Assembly (NCBI RefSeq): GCF_034111725.1
Contig: NZ_JAWUWR010000016.1
Span: forward strand, 1 to 27,658
Length of the DNA stretch: 27,658 nucleotides
Source of the DNA: Thalassolituus sp034111725
Lineage (GTDB): Bacteria > Pseudomonadota > Gammaproteobacteria > Pseudomonadales > Oceanobacteraceae
Direction: 5' to 3'
The notes below the pieces were generated by a model. The model had not been told where the DNA came from. It did no database searches and saw nothing but the letters and a program-made list of their open reading frames with translations. This document shows, piece by piece, positions 1-7,352 of the stretch. Position numbers and translations under genes: made by a program. Positions within the stretch are counted from its first letter, which is position 1; each line of letters starts with the position of its first letter.

Positions 1-425
1 CGTTAATCGCTTTACTAGGGGCCTTTCTCGCCGCTTTGGCGAAAGTCACGATACGCCGAATGTCGGCCACAGAATCAAGCCAGACCATTGTGTTCTACTT
101 CGGACTGATCGCCGCGATAGTTTCTGCGCCAGGGGCGGCAATGAATTGGCAACCGGTTCCCAACCACATGTGGGGCTGGATCTTATTACTTGGCCTTGTA
201 GCGACAGTTGGGCAACTCCTGTTAACCCGCGCTTACCGAATAGCCCCTACCGGCAAGGTTGGAGTTTATGCCTACAGCGCCGTGCTATATGGCGCCGTCA
301 TGGGCTGGTACTTCTGGGATGAGCTGCCCCTATGGACCACATGGTTAGGTGCCACACTCATTGTTAGTGCAGGATTGTTAAACCTCTACCAACCCAAATC
401 TAAGCACAGAGGCTCAATTCAATAG
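1..425 (+). CDS. EamA/DMT-family transporter, C-terminal part (5' end outside window)
   Basis: The reading frame is open from base 3 to the TAG at 423-425, so this is the 3' part of a gene that starts before the window. The visible residues are strongly hydrophobic and form about five membrane helices. They resemble the second EamA repeat of drug/metabolite transporters: a conserved RIVFYFGLI-like helix (seen as TIVFYFGLIAA), the signature GQLLLTRAYRIAP, then GKVGVYAYSAVLYGAVMGW and a WDE-P-W turn before the last helix. Members of this family are 10-helix inner-membrane exporters of amino acids or other metabolites; the substrate cannot be read from sequence. A second, complete and different member lies at 25951-26835. 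A TTG at 36 could be taken as a start, but homology-like sequence continues upstream to the window edge. Confidence 0.85.
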   Translation, partial: LIALLGAFLAALAKVTIRRMSATESSQTIVFYFGLIAAIVSAPGAAMNWQPVPNHMWGWILLLGLVATVGQLLLTRAYRIAPTGKVGVYAYSAVLYGAVMGWYFWDELPLWTTWLGATLIVSAGLLNLYQPKSKHRGSIQ

Positions 426-497
426 CAAGCAGATAAGTCACTTTAGCTATTGGGCTCATTTAGGACAACTTGAGCTATTTATTTCCATTTACTTAAT

Positions 498-503
498 TAT
501 AAT
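498..503 (+). promoter_or_regulatory. -10-like TATAAT upstream of the LysR gene
   Basis: A perfect TATAAT hexamer lies in the AT-rich gap between the transporter stop and the LysR gene. No good -35 is seen at 16-18 bases. Transcription starting about 7 bases downstream would leave roughly 30 bases before the ATG at 540 but only about 12 before the ATG at 522, which slightly favours 540 as the start of translation. Confidence 0.35.
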
Positions 504-539
504 GACTTTAAGTTTTAGTTTATGGAATTTAAATCATCT

Positions 540-1436
540 ATGTCTCGCATTGATCCGCTTCAGACCTTCGTTGCCGTTGTTCGTACTCGTAACTTTACTT
601 CAGCCGCCGATGCCTTGGGAGTAACACCTTCGGCGGTCAGTAAACAGATCAGTACGCTTGAAGAACGGTTAGGCGTCCGTCTATTAAATAGAACAACGCG
701 CTCTGTTAGCCCAACAGAGGCCGGACAGATGTTCTATCAGCATTGTGAAAACATCTTAGATTCTATCTCTGAAGCAGAAAAACTCGTCACCGATTTCGAT
801 GATACCCCCAAGGGGCGACTGCGCATCACCGCCATGTCTAACTTCGGACGCCGCGAGCTAGCACGGATATTTAACGATTTTTCAAATGAATACCCAGATA
901 TCAGTTTTGACCTCCACATATCTGACCGTCCCGTAGATATTGTTAAAGAAGGGTTCGACTTTGCTTTACGCATAGGTTCCTTGGAAGATTCTCGCCTTAT
1001 TGCAAAACCCGTTGCCGAGCAACGTATCGTGATATGTGCATCACCGGAATATCTACAAAAATGGGGGACACCAACCTCACTCGAAGATCTAGCGAATCAC
1101 CGTATTTTAGTCGTTGCCAATGCAGAGTATGCGCGTATCAACTGGCTGCGCCAGTTTGAAAAAGATCATGGTTTTAGCCTTGCTAGCATAGAGCGCAAGT
1201 TAACCGTAAACGATATTGATTTAGTCTATGAAGCCTGTATTGCAGGAATGGGAATCACTGCATTACCGACGTATATCGCCGAACGACATTTGAATAATGG
1301 CGAGCTGGTTAGGTTATTTAGCGATATGGATATTCCGGTGCGTACCATCAAGGTAGTGTTCCCACAGAACCGCTACCTTGCTAACAAAAGCCGTGCGTTT
1401 TTAGATTTCATCACGGCCTACTTCAGTCACTCGTAA
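540..1436 (+). CDS. LysR-family transcriptional regulator
   Basis: This is a cytoplasmic DNA-binding regulator of about 298 residues, the usual LysR length. The N-terminal winged helix-turn-helix is clear: DPLQTFVAVVRTRNFTSAAD, then ALGVTPSAVSKQISTLEERL and GVRLLNRTTRSVSPTEAG. From about residue 90 there is an effector-binding domain of the periplasmic-binding-protein fold, with the PKGRLRITAM linker and DFALRIG typical of the CrgA/DmlR-like subgroup that regulates adjacent metabolic or efflux genes. An in-frame ATG at 522 would add six residues. I prefer 540 because related proteins start M-(S/D)-R-I-D, and because of the TATAAT at 498-503. It lies downstream of and co-oriented with the partial transporter, and convergent with the thioesterase (16 bases apart). 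The ligand is unknown. Confidence 0.9.
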   Translation: MSRIDPLQTFVAVVRTRNFTSAADALGVTPSAVSKQISTLEERLGVRLLNRTTRSVSPTEAGQMFYQHCENILDSISEAEKLVTDFDDTPKGRLRITAMSNFGRRELARIFNDFSNEYPDISFDLHISDRPVDIVKEGFDFALRIGSLEDSRLIAKPVAEQRIVICASPEYLQKWGTPTSLEDLANHRILVVANAEYARINWLRQFEKDHGFSLASIERKLTVNDIDLVYEACIAGMGITALPTYIAERHLNNGELVRLFSDMDIPVRTIKVVFPQNRYLANKSRAFLDFITAYFSHS

Positions 1437-1452
1437 CAGGTTTACAAGCGGT

Positions 1453-1902
1453 TTATTCTTCCATTGCCAATACTTGATCGGGCGCGCAACGCTCATAAAA
1501 CACCTTGGGGATAGGCGTTATTTTGCGTTCGTCGTAGTCATAAAACACTATGCCTGTTTTAGCGGTCGCTATAACACGATCTTGCGACTCGTTAGTAACC
1601 ATGTAGATAAAATCGCAGCCATATTTGTTGAAATCGGTAATACCGACCTGAAAGGTTAGATCGTCACCGACAAACGACTGCTGCAAAAAGCTAACCGCGA
1701 TGTCCGTGACCATAATACCGACGCCGCCTACATTGAATTCACCAAAGTCGTATTTACGCAAATAGCGCAAACGCGCCTCATGTAACAACGACACCATGCG
1801 GTCATTACCAAGATGGTTGCCATAGTTAATATCGGATACTCGTACAGCCATGCGAGTAATGAATGTGAACTTATCGGGTAAATCGAGAGTAACGCGTGCC
1901 AA
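1453..1902 (-). CDS. Hotdog-fold acyl-CoA thioesterase (4HBT/YbgC-like)
   Basis: A 149-residue protein of single hotdog-domain size. The motif VRVSDINYGNHLGNDRMVSL (residues 20-39) matches the 4HBT catalytic loop, where the Asp (D24) and the following Y-G-N-H activate water for thioester hydrolysis. It is followed by the long hotdog helix (HEARLRYLRKYDFG) and the beta sheet ending in AKTGIVFYDYDERKITPIP. The family hydrolyses cytosolic acyl-CoA thioesters; which acyl chain is not evident. The start codon is TTG: the next in-frame ATG (residue 18) would cut into the domain edge, and an AAGGAG ribosome-binding site sits six bases before the TTG. It is transcribed away from prc and converges on the LysR gene. 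Confidence 0.85.
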   Translation of the reverse strand: MARVTLDLPDKFTFITRMAVRVSDINYGNHLGNDRMVSLLHEARLRYLRKYDFGEFNVGGVGIMVTDIAVSFLQQSFVGDDLTFQVGITDFNKYGCDFIYMVTNESQDRVIATAKTGIVFYDYDERKITPIPKVFYERCAPDQVLAMEE

Positions 1903-1908
1903 AATAGA

Positions 1909-1914
1909 CTCCTT
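1909..1914 (-). promoter_or_regulatory. Shine-Dalgarno AAGGAG fixing a TTG start
   Basis: Read on the minus strand, GGGAAGGAGTCTATT precedes TTG GCA CGC. The near-consensus AAGGAG with a six-base spacer is the strongest evidence that the thioesterase begins at the TTG (1900-1902), since no ATG lies nearby in frame. Confidence 0.7.
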
Positions 1915-2167
1915 CCCTAGTAGAACTTAGGAATTCCCTACGCTTCTTCACAAAAGTGCGGGAATTATAGTGGTAACAACCAATCCAATAGGTTCTACTA
2001 GATGTAGTTGGGCAGTTATTGAATTAGACGTCGATGTTTTTGATATAACAAATAGGTCCAAATCATCTCAGTGTTTGCTATACATAAGCAACACAATGTT
2101 GAATGACAATTAATTGGTGCTGGACATACAGCACAAATGGACAACAAAAAGGAATACAATTCAGCCT

Positions 2168-4306
2168 ATGTTTTCCCAAAAACAATATATTTTGCGCCCT
2201 CTTTGCACTGGCTTGCTGGCTTTTTTCTCAATGGCGTCGATTGCAACGATTCCAGATATCGCTCCCGGTACTCCATTTACACCGCTTCAACCGGCACAGG
2301 AACATGCAGTCACAACCCAACAGATTATGAGCAATTTGTTGCGGGGACATTACGAACGCAAACGCTTGGACAACGCCATGTCATCGCAAGTGCTTGATAC
2401 GTTGCTCGATGATATCGACAGTACTCGCAGCTACATGCTGGCCAGCGACATTGCAGACTTTGAACAATATCGCACCTCATTAGATGAAGCCCTTAGCCGT
2501 GGCAACATGGCACCAGCCTTCTCTATCTACAATCGCTTTGAACAACGTGTAGCAGAACGCCTGTCGTTTTTATTAAACGAGTTGAGCAACCATGTCAAAG
2601 ACTATAACTATAAACAAGACGAAACCTTAGAACTTGATCGTGAAGATGCCCCATGGGCAACAACAGCGGCTGAACTTGACGAGCTATGGCGTAAACGCCT
2701 AAAAAACTCGATTCTCAACCTTAAACTGGCAGGCAAAGAGCAAGATGACATCATCAAACTGCTAACCCGCCGTTATCAAAATCAGCTCAATCGCGTCTAT
2801 TTATCCAAATCAGAAGACGCTTACCAAACTTTTATGAACGCGGTGACTCGTACATTCGATCCGCACACTCAATATTTTTCTCCGCGTAACTCAGAAAACT
2901 TCAATATCAATATGAGCTTATCCCTGCAAGGGATCGGTGCTGTGCTTCAAACTGAAGATGAACACACGAAAGTCGTCCGTTTAGTTCCTGGCGGCCCAGC
3001 CGCAAAAGCCAACAACTTGTCGCCTGCGGACAAAATCGTCGGCGTCGGACAAGATGCAGATGGTGAGGTAGTCGATGTAATCGGTTGGCGCTTAGACGAA
3101 GTGGTCGATTTAATCCGTGGCGCCAGCGGTACCACAGTTCGCTTAGAGATATTGCCGGCAGATAGTAGCGGCAGCGACAGCAAAGTAATTTCTATCGTAC
3201 GCGACGAAGTTAAGCTAGAAGAACAGTCAGCACAAAAAGAAGTTATCGAACTGAAAGATGGCGACAAAACTCGCCGTATCGGCGTGATTGATATCCCCAC
3301 TTTTTACATCGACTTCCAAGGTCGTATGGAAAACCGTCCGGATTACAAAAGCACAACTCGCGATGTGCGTAAGCTCATTACAGAATTAAAAGAAGAAGGC
3401 ATTGATGGCCTGATAATTGATCTACGCAATAACGGCGGCGGTTCATTAGAAGAAGCTATCGACCTGACTGGGTTATTCATCCCAACAGGTCCTGTGGTTC
3501 AGGTACGAGGCATTCGCGACCGGGTTGAAGTACTTCAAGACCAAGACCCAGATGTACTTTACGATGGCCCTATGACTGTTTTGGTTAACCGCTTAAGCGC
3601 CTCGGCGTCTGAAATTTTTGCGGGTGCTATCCAAGATTACGGTCGCGGACTAATTGTCGGTGGTCAAACCTTTGGCAAGGGCACAGTTCAATCACTACGC
3701 CCGTTGACTCAAGGCCAATTAAAAATCACTCAAGCTAAGTTCTATCGCGTATCCGGCGACAGCACACAGCACCAAGGTGTTATTCCTGACGTGCTGTTCC
3801 CTTCGCTATTCGATAAAGAGAAGATCGGTGAAAGCGCTCTAAAGGCAGCTTTACCATGGGATACGATTCAGCCAGCCCGTAAAGCCGGTGTTAACGCTAT
3901 CCTGCCAATACTGCCGCATTTACGTGAATTACACGATGTTCGCATTGAGCATAATCCAGACTTTTTATTCCTACGCGAACAAAAAGAAATGATTACTGAA
4001 ATGCGCGATAAAACAGAAGTATCTCTAAACGAAGATGTGCGTAAAAAAGAACGTGAAGCCAATGACGAGCGTCGCCTATCTCTAGAAAATAAGCGTCGTA
4101 AAGCCAAAGGCATGGAACTTCTAACTGCACTTGATGATGCCGCAAGTAATGGCGAAGAGACTCCTGTCAAAGCTGAAACAGATAAATCGGACGACACTAA
4201 GAAACCAGAAGAGGCAGATGCTATTTTGGAAGAAGCGGGTTATATCCTGCTCGACTACGAGCATATCACTCAAGGCGCAATGACAGCTCAGCGCATAGAT
4301 AACTAA
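2168..4306 (+). CDS. prc: Carboxy-terminal processing (tail-specific) protease Prc/Tsp
   Basis: Periplasmic serine protease of the S41 family that degrades proteins from hydrophobic C-termini and processes cell-wall proteins. It has 712 residues from this start (E. coli Prc is about 680). Visible parts are an N-terminal signal sequence (basic start, hydrophobic CTGLLAFFSMASIA), the N-terminal helical domain, a PDZ domain around LQGIGAVLQ...VVRLVPGGPAAK...DKIVGVGQ, and the S41 core IDGLIIDLRNNGGGSLEEA. Next come NRLSASASEIFAGAIQDYGR and FGKGTVQS, then a charged DUF3340-like C-terminal domain. Aligned by motif to E. coli Prc (S430/D441/K455), the catalytic residues would be S479, D490 and K504. 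An upstream in-frame TTG at 2114 was rejected because the ATG at 2168 begins a normal signal peptide and has AAGGA upstream, though with a longish 14-base spacer. It ends at a strong terminator. Confidence 0.96.
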   Translation: MFSQKQYILRPLCTGLLAFFSMASIATIPDIAPGTPFTPLQPAQEHAVTTQQIMSNLLRGHYERKRLDNAMSSQVLDTLLDDIDSTRSYMLASDIADFEQYRTSLDEALSRGNMAPAFSIYNRFEQRVAERLSFLLNELSNHVKDYNYKQDETLELDREDAPWATTAAELDELWRKRLKNSILNLKLAGKEQDDIIKLLTRRYQNQLNRVYLSKSEDAYQTFMNAVTRTFDPHTQYFSPRNSENFNINMSLSLQGIGAVLQTEDEHTKVVRLVPGGPAAKANNLSPADKIVGVGQDADGEVVDVIGWRLDEVVDLIRGASGTTVRLEILPADSSGSDSKVISIVRDEVKLEEQSAQKEVIELKDGDKTRRIGVIDIPTFYIDFQGRMENRPDYKSTTRDVRKLITELKEEGIDGLIIDLRNNGGGSLEEAIDLTGLFIPTGPVVQVRGIRDRVEVLQDQDPDVLYDGPMTVLVNRLSASASEIFAGAIQDYGRGLIVGGQTFGKGTVQSLRPLTQGQLKITQAKFYRVSGDSTQHQGVIPDVLFPSLFDKEKIGESALKAALPWDTIQPARKAGVNAILPILPHLRELHDVRIEHNPDFLFLREQKEMITEMRDKTEVSLNEDVRKKEREANDERRLSLENKRRKAKGMELLTALDDAASNGEETPVKAETDKSDDTKKPEEADAILEEAGYILLDYEHITQGAMTAQRIDN

Positions 4307-4339
4307 GCGCACATAGCGTCCATCGAAAATCGTAGCAAT

Positions 4340-4368
4340 AAAAAAACCGGCATAACGCCGGTTTTTTT
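4340..4368. terminator. Bidirectional rho-independent terminator between prc and the lipoprotein gene
   Basis: Seven A, stem CCGGC (4347-4351), loop ATAAC, stem GCCGG (4357-4361), then seven T. The A tract on one side and T tract on the other let the same hairpin (extended by A-T pairs) stop transcription of prc from the left and of the minus-strand lipoprotein/yaaA unit from the right. Confidence 0.92.
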
Positions 4369-4391
4369 ATTCTGCAATCTCAGATTATTGG

Positions 4392-4982
4392 CTATTGCAC
4401 ACCAAGAGCTGCGCGTAGCTCATCATCATTAAACAGGTACTGCCATAAACGATCGAGTACCTCGTTCACCCACTTTTCGTTGTATTCTTTAACCGGTGCA
4501 GTCGCAACACGGCGACTCTCATTAGCCCCATAAGGCTTAGTAAAGGTTGTAGCGCCATCAATAACCGTCAACTCGAAGCGCATACGCACGCTGCAATCAT
4601 TCACCATCATGCCGTCGTTACAGCCATAACTGAATTCTTTTACACTTAGCTGCAGTTTCAATGGTTCTAGCGGACTTGCGCCACCGAAACCCAGCTGAGT
4701 CAATGAGTTTTGCATGCGAGTCGTCAACACATCTTTTAAGCTATTCTCGCTATTAAGCGGAGAGCTCTCCGCCAATCGACCACCACGACTTCCCAATTCA
4801 TTCGGCTCAGGTTGACGACCATCCACCATACGATCATCGACGACGCGTACGAGCGCATCACGGCTCAAGTTTAATTGTCCTGCAGTTACTGTCGCTTCTT
4901 GATTGAGTTGAATCACTTGGGGCGCGAGTACACACCCGCTCAAACTCAGCGTCAGTGCTGCGCATACGGCTAACTTACGCAT
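4392..4982 (-). CDS. YajG-like outer-membrane-targeted lipoprotein
   Basis: A 196-residue lipoprotein: basic MRK start, hydrophobic stretch, and lipobox L-S-G-C followed by VLAP, so the mature protein starts at Cys17. The rest is soluble, with the pattern of the YajG family: an LSRDALVRVVDDR-like strand segment, a central helix (SLKDVLTTRMQNSLTQLGF), an LKLQLSVKEF strand and a C-terminal VNEVLDRLWQYLFNDDELR helix. The function of the family is unknown. An upstream in-frame ATG (5042) lies inside yaaA and would bury the signal peptide; the ATG at 4982 has AAGGA upstream and overlaps the end of yaaA by eight bases, so the two genes are probably co-transcribed and translationally coupled. There is a possible disulfide pair (GCNDGMMVNDC). 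Family assignment is by pattern resemblance, not strong identity. Confidence 0.75.
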   Translation of the reverse strand: MRKLAVCAALTLSLSGCVLAPQVIQLNQEATVTAGQLNLSRDALVRVVDDRMVDGRQPEPNELGSRGGRLAESSPLNSENSLKDVLTTRMQNSLTQLGFGGASPLEPLKLQLSVKEFSYGCNDGMMVNDCSVRMRFELTVIDGATTFTKPYGANESRRVATAPVKEYNEKWVNEVLDRLWQYLFNDDELRAALGVQ

Positions 4983-5763
4983 TCGGTATGTCCTTCTCTG
5001 CTCGTTTAAACACCCAGGTCGTCGCTGTAGACTCTTCATCACTAAAACGATAACCCGCTACATCGAACGCTTTGAGATCATCCGCTCGATCAATTCGTTC
5101 CCGAATTTGAAAGGCAGCCATCATGCCACGCGCTTTCTTGGCGTAAAAGCTGATAATCTTGAATTTTCCGTTCTTCTCATCTTTAAACACTGGTGTGATT
5201 AATTCACCCGTCAACTGCTTGATCTTCACCGACTTAAAGTATTCGTTAGAAGCAAGATTCACGATCGTTGGCGTCTTCTGTTCTGCCAACAAACCATTCA
5301 GAGTTTCTGTGATACTTGTTCCCCAAAAACCATACAAATCTCCCGCTCGATCATTCTTAAAGCGCGTCCCCATTTCCAAGCGATAAGGTTGAATCAAATC
5401 TAACGGGCGTAATAACCCATATAAGCCACTTAAAATACGAACATGTTGCTGTGCAAACGTTAAATCTGCTTCGCTAAGGGCGTTGGCATCCAAACCTGTA
5501 TAAACATCGCCTTTAAAAGCCAATAACGCCGCCTTAGCGTTATCTGATGTAAAAGGCAATTGCCAATCGTGATAGCGTTGCACATTCAACTCTGACAACG
5601 CTGGACTTAATTTCATTAATACCCCCAACTCGTCTGGCGAGTAATGACGCAAGCCATCAATCAACAACGCTGATTCATCTAAGAAATCCGGTTGTGTAAA
5701 ACGCTCTGTCGTCGGTGGCGTATCGAAATCGAGTGTTTTGGCTGGTGAAAGCAAAGTCAGCAT
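4975..5763 (-). CDS. yaaA: Peroxide stress protein YaaA (DUF328/UPF0246)
   Basis: A 262-residue cytosolic protein matching YaaA (258 residues in E. coli), which limits DNA and protein damage under hydrogen peroxide stress by lowering free iron and has DNA-binding activity. Diagnostic segments: MLTLLSPAKTLDFDTPP at the N-terminus, VRILSGLYGLLRPLDLIQPY, RLEMGTRF, LYGFWG, NLASNEYFKSV, FKIISFYAKKARGMMAAF and FDVAGYRFS near the end. A longer ORF begins at 5805, but the conserved family start is the ATG at 5763. It is the first gene of a two-gene minus-strand unit with the lipoprotein, and is divergent from the acyl-CoA dehydrogenase operon across a 275-base gap. Confidence 0.95.
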   Translation of the reverse strand: MLTLLSPAKTLDFDTPPTTERFTQPDFLDESALLIDGLRHYSPDELGVLMKLSPALSELNVQRYHDWQLPFTSDNAKAALLAFKGDVYTGLDANALSEADLTFAQQHVRILSGLYGLLRPLDLIQPYRLEMGTRFKNDRAGDLYGFWGTSITETLNGLLAEQKTPTIVNLASNEYFKSVKIKQLTGELITPVFKDEKNGKFKIISFYAKKARGMMAAFQIRERIDRADDLKAFDVAGYRFSDEESTATTWVFKRAEKDIPNA

Positions 5764-5866
5764 GGGTGATACACGTCCTGATAAAACAAGTAAGCGAAAC
5801 ATCATACCGATACAAAAGGGTTAGCCCAAGACAAGGTACCGTATCGCTGCAATAGAAATCATCAAT

Positions 5867-5930
5867 CTCATTGGCAATGAAGCTAGACTGACATTTCGGA
5901 CCAAGCTCGCCAGTCACCCATGCCAATGAG
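5867..5930. promoter_or_regulatory. Inverted-repeat operator-like sites between yaaA and the fatty-acid operon
   Basis: CTCATTGGCA at 5867-5876 recurs as its exact complement TGCCAATGAG at 5921-5930. The left copy is itself the centre of a perfect 13-base palindrome, TCATTG-G-CAATGA (5868-5880). Downstream, TGTCA-AACTGTA-TGACA (5946-5962) is another dyad. These lie in the divergent promoter region 5764-6038, so they could bind a dimeric regulator of the acyl-CoA dehydrogenase operon or of yaaA. They do not match the FadR or PsrA operators I know; the regulator is unidentified. Confidence 0.35.
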
Positions 5931-6038
5931 TCACAAGCTAAATCTGTCAAACTGTATGACAATATTGCGTTGCATCTACAGCGATGAAATGCGCAGAGTT
6001 TATGGCTAACGTACACCCAAATAACAAAGGCAATCACT

Positions 6039-7340
6039 ATGGCAAAAGATATTCAGGGACTAGGGCTAGGCTTAGCCAGTCGCTTCGCTGGCAGTGAACT
6101 GGCGAAAAAATACGGATTACGCAAACCAGCCGAACGCATGGCTTACTTATGGACCAAAAAAGGCTTTCAATTTGTCGGAAAACTGCAAGCCGATAAAGCC
6201 AAGAAGAAAGCAGCTGATCCTTTACTTTTAGCAGCTCCCGCCGCTCATGGGTTGTTCGATCTAACCCTGACCGACGAACAGCAAATGATCAAAGACACTG
6301 TTCGTTCTTATGCCGAAGAAGTTGTTCGCGGCTTAGCACATGACGCTAACGAAGCTATGACCCTGCCTGAGAACTACCTTGAAGATATTCAAGCACTCGG
6401 GCTTAACTTCTTCTCAGTGCCAGAAGTACTTGGTGGCGCAGCGCAAAGCTATAGCCCTACCACCAGTGCCATTATTGCCGAAGAACTAGCTTGGGGCGAT
6501 ATGAGCTTGGCATTTGCTACCTTAGCACCAGTTGCTGTTGCCAACGCGATTGTGCGCTGGGGAACGCCTAAACAAAAAGATACTTATTTGCCTAACTACT
6601 TGGGCGAAAAACCCGTTAAAGCCGCTATTGCAGTGCAAGAACCCAATGCGTTATTTGATCCTAAGCAATTGTCTACGAAAGCGAAAAAGACTAAACGCGG
6701 TTTTGAGATTAGTGGGATTAAAAACCTTCTGCCGTTTGGGGGTGAAGCCGATCTTTATTTAGTTGCAGCTCGGTACAAAAAGCAGCCACGTTTGTTTTTT
6801 GTACGCGGAGACAGTGAAGGCGTTAGCTGGAAAGTCTCGCCAGGCATGGGCTTGCGCGCAACGGCTACCGGTACTCTAAAACTCGACAGCGTTCATGTTG
6901 ATTCTGATGCCATGTTAGGTGATGACACTTTCAACTATCAAGCCTTTATCGATTTAGGTCAGTTACATTGGTGCGCCCTCGCCGTTGGTGCTTGTCAAGC
7001 AGCTCTAGACTATCTCATTCCTTATGTGAATGAACGCGAGGCGTTTGGCGAACCTATCAGTCATCGTCAATCAGTAGCCTTTATGGTGGCGAATATCGGC
7101 ATCGAAATGGAGTCAATGCGCCTGATGACTTGGCGTGCAGCTGCCTTGGCTGAGATGGGCAAGCCTTTCCATCGCGAAGCGTATTTGGCCCACCTTCTTT
7201 GTGCAGATAAAGCCATGGAAATTGGAACAAATGCCGTACAGCTGTTAGGTGGACATGGTTTTACCAAAGAGCACCCAGCTGAACGTTGGTATCGTGATTT
7301 ACGCGTATTAGCATGCGTAAACAGCGGTTTACACCTGTAA
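6039..7340 (+). CDS. Acyl-CoA dehydrogenase-family protein lacking the canonical catalytic Glu
   Basis: A 433-residue flavoprotein-family member. Residues 1-72 are an unusual basic N-terminal extension; the dehydrogenase fold starts at FDLTLTDEQQMIKDTVRSYA (73), continues through the middle beta domain and ends with the helical domain (AFGEPISHRQSVAFMVANIG, LGGHGFTKEHPAERWYRDLR). The protein stops right at the active-site loop: counting from R419 of the WYRD motif, the position that holds Glu in MCAD-type enzymes (YEGT) is N428, and the alternative base position of IVD/LCAD (DLERL) reads DLGQL. The flavin-side TEPGxGSD motif is degenerate (QEPNALFD). It may be a non-catalytic partner of the next gene's product or may use another base. 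First gene of a three-gene operon; 12 bases separate it from the next. Confidence 0.88.
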   Translation: MAKDIQGLGLGLASRFAGSELAKKYGLRKPAERMAYLWTKKGFQFVGKLQADKAKKKAADPLLLAAPAAHGLFDLTLTDEQQMIKDTVRSYAEEVVRGLAHDANEAMTLPENYLEDIQALGLNFFSVPEVLGGAAQSYSPTTSAIIAEELAWGDMSLAFATLAPVAVANAIVRWGTPKQKDTYLPNYLGEKPVKAAIAVQEPNALFDPKQLSTKAKKTKRGFEISGIKNLLPFGGEADLYLVAARYKKQPRLFFVRGDSEGVSWKVSPGMGLRATATGTLKLDSVHVDSDAMLGDDTFNYQAFIDLGQLHWCALAVGACQAALDYLIPYVNEREAFGEPISHRQSVAFMVANIGIEMESMRLMTWRAAALAEMGKPFHREAYLAHLLCADKAMEIGTNAVQLLGGHGFTKEHPAERWYRDLRVLACVNSGLHL

Positions 7341-7352
7341 GGAGTTGGCAAG

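Noticed and set aside
2103..2397. Two short plus-strand ORFs overlapping the start of prc
   Set aside because: Out-of-frame shadows of the Prc signal peptide region; neither has a domain or its own good ribosome-binding site.
5675..6037. 120-codon minus-strand ORF upstream of yaaA
   Set aside because: Its translation is Cys/Thr-rich without a domain pattern, it overlaps the start of yaaA in another frame, and it covers what looks like the divergent promoter region.
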